A stretch of DNA of 15,935 bases from positions 1 through 15,935 of the forward strand of contig NZ_JARVCN010000020.1 of the NCBI RefSeq assembly GCF_038442745.1. Reading direction: 5' to 3'. The stretch is from Crocosphaera sp038442745 (lineage in GTDB: Bacteria > Cyanobacteriota > Cyanobacteriia > Cyanobacteriales > Microcystaceae). The translations under genes and the position numbers were made by a program. The notes below the pieces were generated by a model, which searched no databases, had not been told where the DNA came from, and was given only the letters and a program-made list of their open reading frames with translations. Every line of letters begins with the position of its first letter. Position 1 is the first letter of the stretch. Shown here one piece after another: positions 7,106 through 13,938 of the stretch.

Positions 7106-7573
7106 TTTTGGGATACCTAATAAAGTGAAAACGGTTTGCTGTGATAAGTTGAAAAAATCACCTAATTAATTCAATCCATAACAACTTCACAAGCAAGGAA
7201 TTTTATATTATCAATCAAATTTTTCTCACAAGTTGCAGAAAATCTTGCGTAAAAATACTCATCAACTCCAGTAAAAACTGCTATGGATATTCATATAGTA
7301 CCCGCATTTATTCTTAAACCTTTCACCTACAATTAAATTAAAGCCAGAAGAGCACAAAATAACGCCAGCTCTATTTCACGGTTAGCTTAAATTGTTGCCC
7401 AGAAGGTTAAAGGACAGGAAAAATAAGCACACATTAGATGCTGGTTTTGGTCAGTTTTTCAATATTTTGGGTTAACTCCGCTGCGAAGCCAGGTGGAGCC
7501 GCCTTCCGAACTCCTAATACCCTACTTATAGGGGGTTTCAATTGTATAGACAAATCTTTAAGCAAGAGGACAA

Positions 7574-7599
7574 GGGAGAATTTTTAAAGAAAATCTCCC
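7574..7599. repeat. 10-bp hairpin with one bulge
   Basis: GGGAGA-A-TTTT pairs with AAAATCTCCC around the loop TAAAG. Outer GACAAGGGA (7570-7578) could instead pair with TCCCTGTC downstream, so two structures compete. Its role is unknown. Confidence 0.45.
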
Positions 7600-7733
7600 C
7601 CATCTTCCCTGTCTCCAGTGTCTTACCTAACTAGAAATATTTGCTACTCAACTGAAAAACGCTGTCAGGTTGCAAAGTTTTCTGGTTTTAAGATTCAGTA
7701 GTCAGCACTCGGGAGTCAGAGAATAAAAGTATC

Positions 7734-7757
7734 TTATAGGTTCGAGAAACCCTATAA
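7734..7757 (-). terminator. Weak terminator-like hairpin after pilin 1
   Basis: On the minus strand, TTATAGGGTT pairs with AACCTATAA (one bulged base, loop TCTCG), followed by GATACTTTTATT. The stem starts about 9 nt past the pilin stop. It is AT-rich and the T-run is broken, so termination may be leaky. Confidence 0.4.
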
Positions 7758-7765
7758 AATTAAAA

Positions 7766-8371
7766 TTACCTAACTTCTTCTGTATCATTCTGACAGGAAA
7801 CTTGAACGTCATTTGTAGTAGTTACACCAGCATTGCTAGGATTATTGGCAGGAGACCGTAAAACATATTGAGTTGCCTTCATAGTTGCATTATTGCTTGC
7901 ACGACATACAACAGAGGCAAAAATACGATTATCGGGATCGTAAGCAATACCGGCAATGTAGTCACGAGTACCATTCTGACCATTAGCGGCACCACCAGCA
8001 CCAGAACTATCTACCTTACCATCACCATCACTATCGGTTGCACCATTGGCGATTTGAATGCCGGCAATATTCCCAACATCAATAAGATAGAATTTCTCGT
8101 TACCCACGGGAACTTCTAAGTCTTCCAGCGTAGCAGAAAATGCGCCGTCTTCAAAAAAGGTGGTTTGTTGATTGCGGTTCATTGCACCAAGGATACTCTT
8201 AGCTTCAGACTCCCGCGCTTTACCAACTTGTCCTAAGAGGTTAGGAAGAGCGATCGCCGCTAATACACCGATGATGATGACAACAACTAATAATTCGATT
8301 AAGGTGAAACCTTTGTTATCTTTTTTGTTAGCGAGGGTTTTGATTAGGTTAGCTTTAAATGTATGATTCAC
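7766..8371 (-). CDS. pilA: Type IV major pilin-like protein, pilin 1 (201 aa, GTG start)
   Basis: A type IV pilin subunit, made as a prepilin in the plasma membrane and assembled into the pilus used for motility, adhesion or DNA uptake. The 21-residue basic leader ends KDNKG; prepilin peptidase would cut before Phe22 in G/FTLIELLVVVIIIGVLAAIALP. Glu26 is the essential Glu5 of the mature form. The hydrophobic helix runs to about residue 42. Two Cys (156, 193) near the C-terminus probably form the D-region disulfide. The head contains DSDGDGKVD (113-121), a DxDxDGxxD calcium-loop-like segment absent from its neighbour. The start is GTG with a weak ribosome site; alignment with pilin 2 supports it, and a TAG lies a few codons upstream in frame. 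Its first half is a near copy of pilin 2 encoded 393 bp upstream, pointing to tandem duplication. Confidence 0.93.
   Translation of the reverse strand: MNHTFKANLIKTLANKKDNKGFTLIELLVVVIIIGVLAAIALPNLLGQVGKARESEAKSILGAMNRNQQTTFFEDGAFSATLEDLEVPVGNEKFYLIDVGNIAGIQIANGATDSDGDGKVDSSGAGGAANGQNGTRDYIAGIAYDPDNRIFASVVCRASNNATMKATQYVLRSPANNPSNAGVTTTNDVQVSCQNDTEEVR
8174..8356. repeat. Pilin direct repeat, copy 1 (183 bp)
   Basis: This segment encodes the leader and N-terminal helix of pilin 1. It aligns without gaps to 9149-9331 with about 11 differences by eye (about 94 percent identity). The shared block makes the two pilins able to recombine. Confidence 0.85.
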
Positions 8372-8413
8372 AACTTTAATCTCTGATTGCTAATTTTACA
8401 ACTTCATATTGTT

Positions 8414-8421
8414 TTCTAGAA
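8414..8421. promoter_or_regulatory. TTCTAGAA element upstream of pilin 1
   Basis: This perfect 8-bp palindrome lies 42 nt before the pilin 1 GTG. The same octamer lies 45 nt before the pilin 2 ATG (9404-9411), with similar CAA-rich sequence on its downstream side. It may be a conserved leader or operator element, or just a relic of the duplication. Confidence 0.4.
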
Positions 8422-8687
8422 GAGGCAGGAGGCATAAATGTTTTGAAGTTTTAAGCCATCAATTTAAAAAGGGGGCATCTATCTAATACCAAATCCACTT
8501 TAGACAGTAGATAATCATATTGAGAAAGCAGGAGGAGAAAAAATATTGCTCTACGATAATAAGCGGACTTAGTATAAATTGAATTCTGTGTGAGTTCAGG
8601 GTTATGATTTTTCAAAGAAGAGAATAGAAGTTTGAAACTGCTACTTTGAGTAAGTGGGGTACAAATTGCCTCATACCAAAATGAGGT

Positions 8688-8724
8688 TAATAAAAGCAGG
8701 TGGTAATTGTAACCGAACCACCTG
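8688..8724 (-). terminator. Rho-independent terminator of pilin 2
   Basis: On the minus strand CAGGTGGT and ACCACCTG form a perfect 8-bp stem with a 12-nt loop, followed by CTTTTATT. It lies about 40 nt past the pilin 2 stop codon. Confidence 0.65.
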
Positions 8725-8764
8725 GGATTATTTGCTATTAAGTAAAAATTATTTGAGTTACAGC

Positions 8765-9358
8765 TTAGTTAACTTCTATAGTATTCGTACCATCACAGTT
8801 AACTTCAACATTATCTACACTTAGACCTGCATTTGACGGGTTGTTGGTACCATCAAGTGTTATCACATACTTTTCGCCTTTCAGAGCACCACTGGCGCGA
8901 CAAACAGCAGAGTCAAAGATACGATTGAGTGGATCGTAACCGATAGATGCGACAAAGTCACGGGTACCATTAGCTCCATTAGATGTACCAGCAGTATTAT
9001 CAGCAGTAGCATTGGTTGCACCTTGAGCAAGTTGAACTCCAGCAGCCGGTACGGTAATTAAATAAAATTTCTCGTTACCAACGGGAACTTCTAAGTCATC
9101 GAGACTGGCAGCAAATGTGCCTCTTTCAGCAAATACGGTTTGTTGAGCGCGGTTCATTGCACCAAGGGTACTCTTAGCTTCAGACTCACGAGCTTTACCA
9201 ACTTGTCCTAAGAGGTTGGGAAGAGCGATGGCTGCTAATACACCGATGATGATTACAACAACTAATAATTCGATTAAGGTGAAACCTTTGTTACCTTTTT
9301 TGTTAGCAAGAGTTTTGATTAGATTAGCTTTGAAAGTAGAGTTAAAAGTGTTATTCAT
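8765..9358 (-). CDS. pilA: Type IV major pilin-like protein, pilin 2 (197 aa)
   Basis: A second type IV pilin. Leader MNNTFNSTFKANLIKTLANK continues KGNKG; cleavage is expected before Phe26 in G/FTLIELLVVVIIIGVLAAIALP, with Glu30 as mature Glu5. Two Cys (in SAVCRAS and VNCDG) match those of pilin 1. The head is diverged: the calcium-loop-like segment of pilin 1 is replaced by a Thr/Asn/Ala-rich stretch (ATNATADNTAGTSNGANG), which offers many Ser/Thr sites for O-glycosylation. The frame is open up to 9520, but that upstream start lies inside the hydrolase terminator hairpin. The ATG at 9358 matches the pilin 1 start by alignment, so I chose it. Its own terminator follows. Which of the two is the main pilin cannot be told from sequence. 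Confidence 0.93.
   Translation of the reverse strand: MNNTFNSTFKANLIKTLANKKGNKGFTLIELLVVVIIIGVLAAIALPNLLGQVGKARESEAKSTLGAMNRAQQTVFAERGTFAASLDDLEVPVGNEKFYLITVPAAGVQLAQGATNATADNTAGTSNGANGTRDFVASIGYDPLNRIFDSAVCRASGALKGEKYVITLDGTNNPSNAGLSVDNVEVNCDGTNTIEVN
9149..9331. repeat. Pilin direct repeat, copy 2 (183 bp)
   Basis: Gapless match to 8174-8356. At the HIP1 position copy 1 has GCGATCGC (8250-8257) and this copy has GCGATGGC, a one-base difference. Confidence 0.85.
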
Positions 9359-9403
9359 TGGATTAATGTTTCTTTTTCTGGTAGAGGTCAATGTTTTGTT
9401 TGC

Positions 9404-9411
9404 TTCTAGAA
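9404..9411. promoter_or_regulatory. TTCTAGAA element upstream of pilin 2
   Basis: Same palindromic octamer as at 8414-8421, here 45 nt before the ATG of pilin 2. Confidence 0.4.
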
Positions 9412-9494
9412 GGAACATACCCAAACCGATCAGTAAACCTATCACTTTTGAAAAAATTTCTTTTGTTGGCTGTTTACATCTGAATTTCTCCATA

Positions 9495-9539
9495 GAAAAA
9501 TCGCCAAAAGCCTTGTACAAAGGTATTTTTAGCGATTTT
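9495..9539 (-). terminator. Terminator of the alpha/beta hydrolase gene
   Basis: On the minus strand AAAATCGC pairs with GCGATTTT (9532-9539 with 9497-9504). An inner CCTT/AAGG and AAAA/TTTT pairing extends the stem, and a short T-run followed by CTATGG comes after it. It lies about 50 nt past the hydrolase stop and separates that transcript from pilin 2. Confidence 0.65.
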
Positions 9540-9592
9540 AAGTCAAATTTATGGATGATTTCAGTTGATATTCATATCTTGCACCTGCGTCA

Positions 9593-10495
9593 TCAACTCA
9601 ACTTCGTAATAAACTCTTCTAATATAGGATTGACCAATTCTGGTGCTTCATCTTGAGGACAATGACCAACATTTTCTAAAGGAATAAACTGATCTACGGT
9701 AGGATAATTAGCCCATTCTTGCCCTATTTCGATCTTTTCCCAAGGATCTTTGTCTCCCCATAATAAAATAGTTGGACAGGTTAAACGGGGTAATAAGTCT
9801 TCCGGTAGAGGGCCTTGAGAATACCCTGTAAATGCTAAAAATACGTCCACTGCGCCCTGATCCTGGGCTGGTTTAAGGAGGAGATCGACTAATTCATCTG
9901 TAACCGCTTCAGAGCGATGATATGCTTGTAAAAGGATGTTTTTAACGGTGCTTGGTCTGGCTATTTGAGCAAAAAAGAAGGAACCAAAGGCTTTATTTGT
10001 CAAAATGCGTTGCATAGCATTTGCCCCAACCCGACGATACCAGGGTAAACTTGCTTGTTTGCGTTCGTGAAGCAACCTCAAAGAACAATTAAGGGCTGCT
10101 ACTCCTAATACCCATTCAGGGTAATCTACGGCTGCTTGCATCACAACGACGCAACCGATAGAGTTACCTATTAAAATAGCAGGACCTCCGATAACTTCTC
10201 GGCAAAAATCAACTACTTGCTGTCCCCACGTCTCGAATGTGTAGTCAATTTCTTGTTTTGGGGTGGGTTTAGCAGATCCGCCAAACCCAATTAAGTCGAG
10301 GGCGTAACACCGAGAAGTTTTCCCTAAAACGGGGAGATTTTTACGCCAGTGTCTCCAAGATGCGCCAAACCCATGTACTAAGACAACAGCAGGTCCTGTT
10401 TCCCCACAATAATTATATGTAACATGATAACCTCGCCAATACCATGTTTTTTCGTCGTCTGGGGTAGTAGGATGTTTGATGGAAGACTGCACCAT
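9593..10495 (-). CDS. Alpha/beta fold hydrolase
   Basis: A 300-aa alpha/beta hydrolase, class of esterases and related enzymes; the substrate cannot be told. Visible landmarks are the oxyanion-loop motif LVHGFGASWRHW (39-50), LDLIGFGGSAKP (66-77), the nucleophile elbow GNSIG with Ser112, the acid in LLWGDKDPW (Asp248/Asp250) and catalytic His278 in ENVGHCPQDE. A lid region of about 70 residues lies between about 140 and 215. There is no signal peptide; cytoplasmic. It resembles the hydrolases with a GFGASWRHWR start that are widespread in cyanobacteria and plastids. The ATG has only a weak upstream ribosome site. The terminator downstream suggests it is transcribed separately from the pilins. 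Confidence 0.9.
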   Translation of the reverse strand: MVQSSIKHPTTPDDEKTWYWRGYHVTYNYCGETGPAVVLVHGFGASWRHWRKNLPVLGKTSRCYALDLIGFGGSAKPTPKQEIDYTFETWGQQVVDFCREVIGGPAILIGNSIGCVVVMQAAVDYPEWVLGVAALNCSLRLLHERKQASLPWYRRVGANAMQRILTNKAFGSFFFAQIARPSTVKNILLQAYHRSEAVTDELVDLLLKPAQDQGAVDVFLAFTGYSQGPLPEDLLPRLTCPTILLWGDKDPWEKIEIGQEWANYPTVDQFIPLENVGHCPQDEAPELVNPILEEFITKLS

Positions 10496-10555
10496 TGGAG
10501 TTGTTTGCCAAAATTATTTCTTCACTTAACTTAACATAAAGTTTAATAACTTATA

Positions 10556-10744
10556 CTATTGTGTTATTTCTCGAATCAGTGGAATTCTGGAACGAAGATA
10601 GGTACTGACAATACAACAGTCTTCAGAAGAGAGATGTTGTTTACTATTTAATTTACCAATTATCTGATTGATTAAGTCTGAGTCGTTTAATCCTGCTACC
10701 GTTTTTCCAGAAGTTTCTTGAATAATTGCCCATAGTTGTCGCAT
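10556..10744 (-). CDS. Small conserved-looking cyanobacterial protein (about 62 aa), unknown function
   Basis: The sequence MRQLWAIIQETSGKTVAGLN continues into DSDLINQIIGKL, then a Ser/Glu/Cys-containing turn and VSTYLRSRIPLIREIT. It looks like a compact helical protein, with leucine-rich helices separated by a polar loop; the pattern recalls short cyanobacterial hypothetical proteins, but I cannot name a family. The frame stays open upstream to a GTG at 10873, with a further ATG at 10774. I chose the ATG at 10744 because the globular pattern begins there, but the start is not decided by a strong ribosome site. There is no membrane segment. It lies between the 462-aa gene and the hydrolase on the same strand. 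Confidence 0.6.
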   Translation of the reverse strand: MRQLWAIIQETSGKTVAGLNDSDLINQIIGKLNSKQHLSSEDCCIVSTYLRSRIPLIREITQ

Positions 10745-11077
10745 AATTGTTGTCTTCACTACTTTTTTCCCCATTTCGTCTATAGTATTTGTTTGAAACA
10801 AGAGTGTATCTGCCTTGTTTTTTAGATACTTGTTCAAAATCCTAAGCAATTTATAGGGGTTTTGCCACCCCACTTATTAAAGATTTATCATATCTATAAC
10901 AAACTTTTCTCTTCCTTACACAAATCTCAGCAATTGTGGTAAGTTTCTGAGAAATAGTCTCTAAAAGCTGATACAAAAGTTTAAAATTAGATTTCTCATC
11001 GGAATTTCAATATTTACTGATTGAGCGAATGTAATGTAAGCTTCTCAGACCTGCTATGATTGTATTGTTGTAGCATA

Positions 11078-12466
11078 TTAATGCTTTTGTCGGAATAAGT
11101 TACTTAACTTACTCACTAATTTTTCTAACCAATGAATAGCGGAGTCTAACCATTCTAAGACCATAACTAAAGGATGTTTTATATAACCAGTGGTTTTGGC
11201 TTCAGTTTCGATCCAATGAGGTGAATTTTTGTTTACTTTTTGATTAGATTCAGAATAATTAGGTGTAACAGAATGTTTATTGTTTTCGGTCTTTTGTAAA
11301 TCAGTTACAGACTCATTTGAATGCTTATTTTTTTTCTTTGTCTTTGTCTTGATATATTTTTTAATTTTGTCAGTGGAGGATGCAGATTGACGTAAAAATT
11401 TGCGGGAAGACTTAAAGACTAATGGAGTATCAGAAGACCAATTTTCTTCGTTCATATTATCATCAGAAAGATCAAAATCTTCAAGTTTTCCAACGTCTAA
11501 ATTACCGCTATCTATAGAAAATTGTAACTGTTTTAGGTCTGGGTTTGAAGTTAATTGCTGGTGGGTTGCGAACCTATTTAGGAAGTAGTCCATCGCCGCA
11601 TAAATAAGGAATTCGATACGGAAGGGATCTTCATTATCAATATTTAAAGACTGATTACTTTTTTGCCTAATATGTCCTCTGATAAATTCTAATTTTTCTT
11701 TGAAATAAGAAGATAATTGTAAGGAATTATCGATACTGTTTCCCTGCACAACGTTTGAAGTAGCTAACGTAGAAGAAATTACATTTTTGGAGACAGTAGG
11801 AACTAAAGACGATTCTCTAAACAAGTTTAAATTAGTAGCTAAAGTTCCCTTCTGCATCCACGCCATAGTTTGCCAAAACCAGCGAATAGGTAGCAACGTG
11901 TGATCATTTTTTTTAGAAAATGAATGAGTTAATCTTAAATTTTCTTTGTAATTGTGCTTGAGATTGTACAAATAATTTGCTATTTCTAGGCGTATGTATT
12001 TTTTTAAATGTTGTTGCTGTATTTCTGAAAAAATATCAATTATAGTATTATCTTTCGATACTAATACTAAGTCTTTGTCTTCTATTTTACTGGCTATTCC
12101 TTGAATCAAGATGGGAGTTTTAAGGTTATTTTTTTTTATTTTTTTAATCTTGCTTTTACTGAGACAATTTTCTGTTTCTTGGAATACCTTGTGTAAAGTT
12201 TTATCTACCTTGGAAGAATAATCAAAATTACCATTTTCACCAGGTCTTAATGCTTTTTGAGTCCAACTGAACCTCAGTTGTTTAGGAATAACTCGTCCTG
12301 TCTGTACAATCAAATAGATGGGATAAATGAGTATTTGAAGACTCCATTCTATTCCAATTCTGAGGTATTGTACGCTACGGATTGTACGATTGCGCCATTG
12401 GGAAGATTGACGGTTGAGAAAGTTAAATAGTCTGCTTTTGTATGGTTGATGATCAGGGGATTCCAT
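11078..12466 (-). CDS. 462-aa conserved-looking protein of unknown function
   Basis: I do not know the function. The N-terminus is basic and has a hydrophobic stretch (about residues 38-55, IEWSLQILIYPIYLIVQT) that may sit on or in a membrane. The middle is low-complexity and charged, with Lys-rich runs (SKIKKIKKN near 105-113, and KTKTKKKNKH near 373-382) and Asp/Ser-rich pieces (FDLSDDNMNEENW). The C-terminus is the most ordered part: WIETEAKTTGYIKHPLVMVL from 418, then a Trp/Leu-rich amphipathic helix. I recall a similar WIET-GYVKHPLE ending in proteins found widely in cyanobacteria, but cannot give a name. It starts 56 nt after the stop of the ABC ATPase gene on the same strand, so the two may share a transcript. 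The gene is more AT-rich than its neighbours. Confidence 0.8.
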   Translation of the reverse strand: MESPDHQPYKSRLFNFLNRQSSQWRNRTIRSVQYLRIGIEWSLQILIYPIYLIVQTGRVIPKQLRFSWTQKALRPGENGNFDYSSKVDKTLHKVFQETENCLSKSKIKKIKKNNLKTPILIQGIASKIEDKDLVLVSKDNTIIDIFSEIQQQHLKKYIRLEIANYLYNLKHNYKENLRLTHSFSKKNDHTLLPIRWFWQTMAWMQKGTLATNLNLFRESSLVPTVSKNVISSTLATSNVVQGNSIDNSLQLSSYFKEKLEFIRGHIRQKSNQSLNIDNEDPFRIEFLIYAAMDYFLNRFATHQQLTSNPDLKQLQFSIDSGNLDVGKLEDFDLSDDNMNEENWSSDTPLVFKSSRKFLRQSASSTDKIKKYIKTKTKKKNKHSNESVTDLQKTENNKHSVTPNYSESNQKVNKNSPHWIETEAKTTGYIKHPLVMVLEWLDSAIHWLEKLVSKLSNLFRQKH

Positions 12467-12522
12467 TGTTGGTTACTCAATTATAAATTAGCAGTTACTG
12501 GTTATGGTTAACTATTTACCAT

Positions 12523-13194
12523 TCACTGTTGTAGTTGACCTTGGTTTAATTTTAAAACTTGTTTTGTAAATTCTTCCACAAGCCCTAAATCATGGTTTAC
12601 CATAAGAATGGCAGTTTTAGTTTCTGTTGTTATAGTTTTTAATAATTCAATAAGTTCCAAGGCTTTGTTTCGGTCTAAAGCTGAGGTCGGTTCATCCAAT
12701 AATAATAGTTTAGGCTGCATCATTAAAGCTCTAACCATAGTAATGAGTTGTCGTTGTCCTAAAGATAGTTGTAACTCATTGCGTTCTAACCAATCATCCG
12801 GAATAGAAAGATGCGATCGCCAGTATTCTAGTCGTTGATTAATTTCTGTTGGGGATAGCTTTTGTAATTTAAGAGGATACATTAAAGTTTCTTCAACTGT
12901 CATCCCTAAAAGTTTAGGTTCTTGGGGTACTAAAACAATTTGTCGACGGAGATCAATCACTGGAAATTGCTTTAAGGATTGGTCTTGAAATAAGATAGAT
13001 CCTGTACTGGGGTCTTCCAAACGATTAATCAAACGTAAAAGGGTAGTTTTACCCGAGCCGGAAGGACCAATAATAGCTATGCGATCGCCTTTATTAATAG
13101 TGAAAGATACATTTTCTATTAGAAGGTGTCTGCCTAAAGGATCACTTAAACACACATCTAATAGTTGTAATAAAGGTTGCCTTGCTCCTTCCAT
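12523..13194 (-). CDS. Stand-alone ABC transporter ATP-binding protein
   Basis: A 223-aa single nucleotide-binding domain that would dimerise on a permease and power transport by ATP hydrolysis. All motifs are present: Walker A GPSGSGKT (43-50), Q-loop Gln91 (VPQEPKLLG), signature LSLGQRQ (143-149, a mild variant of LSGGQ), Walker B LLLLDEPTSALD (163-174) with Glu168, and H-loop His201 (VNHDLG). Length and layout resemble FetA/YbbL or PstB-like ATPases. No permease or binding protein lies within the window, so the substrate is unknown and partners are presumably encoded elsewhere. It starts at ATG 13194, 105 nt after the ccmP stop, and the 462-aa gene follows after 56 nt. Two HIP1 sites lie inside. 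Confidence 0.92.
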   Translation of the reverse strand: MEGARQPLLQLLDVCLSDPLGRHLLIENVSFTINKGDRIAIIGPSGSGKTTLLRLINRLEDPSTGSILFQDQSLKQFPVIDLRRQIVLVPQEPKLLGMTVEETLMYPLKLQKLSPTEINQRLEYWRSHLSIPDDWLERNELQLSLGQRQLITMVRALMMQPKLLLLDEPTSALDRNKALELIELLKTITTETKTAILMVNHDLGLVEEFTKQVLKLNQGQLQQ

Positions 13195-13238
13195 TTATAC
13201 TCCCAGATTTTTACTCAATTGAGATTATATTTTAAACA

Positions 13239-13257
13239 AACCTTCTGAAAAGAAGTT
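13239..13257 (-). terminator. Weak hairpin between ccmP and the ABC ATPase gene
   Basis: On the minus strand AACTTCT pairs with AGAAGGTT (one bulged G) around the loop TTTC, followed by TGTTTAAAAT. It is short, AT-rich and lacks a clean T-run, so read-through from ccmP is likely. Confidence 0.3.
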
Positions 13258-13299
13258 AATCAGAAATTAGACACAACTAAGGTCTTAAATTGATTATGA

Positions 13300-13938
13300 C
13301 TATTCATTAACTCCTTGACCATGTTCTCGTCCTGGTACACTTTCTAGAGAAGCTAGAATAGCTTGGGAACCAGCAATAATATCTCGTTCTTCTCCACCCA
13401 AATATAAGCGTCCAAAACTGCCGATGGCCGAAACTTGTAAAATGTTAATTAGAGCGGCTTTTTCTGCTTCGTTGGCAGCTAACGCTGCGTAGGCTGCCGG
13501 CTGCACTTCCAAAACGTATAAAGTTTGTCCTGCGAGTAACATTTGCCCCCGTCGGTTACGGTTAATGAGTTGTGCTTGATAAGCGTCGATATTGCGGATT
13601 ATTTGACTAGAAACCACCCGAGGTTTTAAACAGTCCCTTTGCTTAACTCCTAAAGCGGCTAAAATAGCTTGTCCGGCTGCTTTAGTTTCCCCTTGGTTGG
13701 TGGAATGAATTTCTAATAAGCCGTACAGTCGTTCTACAAACTGTACCCCAGGACGAACCACAGCAGATTTTAAAGCTACATCGGTAATGCGGTTAATTTC
13801 TATCCCCGGAGAAATTTCAATCCACAGAGAAGCATCCCCAGGTAAAGGCAAAAAGCCTAATGCGACGGTTCCAATGTAGGCTGCGTGTTGAGATTGTAAA
13901 CGATCAAGGTAAACGTAACTTCTTAATTCAACGCCCAA
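13300..13938 (-). CDS. ccmP: Carboxysome shell protein CcmP (tandem-domain BMC-T)
   Basis: CcmP is a minor shell protein of beta-carboxysomes, the CO2-fixing compartments. Its two fused BMC domains form trimers that stack into a double layer with a large gated pore for metabolites such as 3-phosphoglycerate. The 212-aa length matches the family (Synechococcus elongatus CcmP is about 213 aa). Domain 1 spans about 5-100 and domain 2 about 105-205 (QMLLAGQTLYVLE, AIGSFGRLYLGG). The pore-gate pair Glu69-Arg70 in FVERLYGLLE is conserved. The start is TTG at 13936-13938: the family begins MGVELRSYV, GGAGAG lies 9 nt upstream, and no ATG is in frame nearby. The main ccm operon is not in the window, as is usual for ccmP. 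It is divergent from ndhD. Confidence 0.93.
   Translation of the reverse strand: MGVELRSYVYLDRLQSQHAAYIGTVALGFLPLPGDASLWIEISPGIEINRITDVALKSAVVRPGVQFVERLYGLLEIHSTNQGETKAAGQAILAALGVKQRDCLKPRVVSSQIIRNIDAYQAQLINRNRRGQMLLAGQTLYVLEVQPAAYAALAANEAEKAALINILQVSAIGSFGRLYLGGEERDIIAGSQAILASLESVPGREHGQGVNE

Larger units (their letters stand above)
7106..7765. other. 660-bp intergenic region between pilin and glycosyltransferase genes
   Basis: I find no convincing gene. It contains a pilin-end hairpin (7734-7757), an interrupted hairpin GGGAGA-A-TTTT / AAAA-TCTCCC (7574-7599), and a GC-rich patch (about 7475-7510) with GGTGGAGCCGCC and CTCCGCTGCGAAG that resembles small dispersed repeats. There are also degenerate heptamer-like runs (AAGGGAG, TCTTCCC, TGTCTCC, GTCAG) of the kind common between cyanobacterial genes. 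The glycosyltransferase promoter must lie in its left part, but I see no good -35/-10 pair. Confidence 0.4.
8372..8764. other. 393-bp intergenic region between the two pilin genes
   Basis: It holds the pilin 2 terminator (8688-8724), a second small hairpin (8669-8686, CCTCAT / ATGAGG) and the TTCTAGAA palindrome shared with the pilin 2 leader (8414-8421). No ORF with a ribosome site was found. The strong terminator implies that pilin 1 has its own promoter in the left part, although no clear -35/-10 pair stands out. Confidence 0.45.

Noticed and set aside
7868..8366. Plus-strand open frames opposite pilin 1 and, at 9216-9656, opposite pilin 2
   Set aside because: They mirror the pilin coding repeats. 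The similar peptides in both places follow from the duplicated pilin DNA rather than from a real gene.
11040..11077. Hairpin TGCTA / TAGCA after the 462-aa gene as a terminator
   Set aside because: The stem is only 5 bp with a 14-nt loop and no T-run.
11400..11588. Plus-strand open frame opposite the 462-aa gene, and another at 12608-12838 opposite the ABC ATPase
   Set aside because: Antisense to supported genes, low-complexity or Ser-rich, with no start signals.
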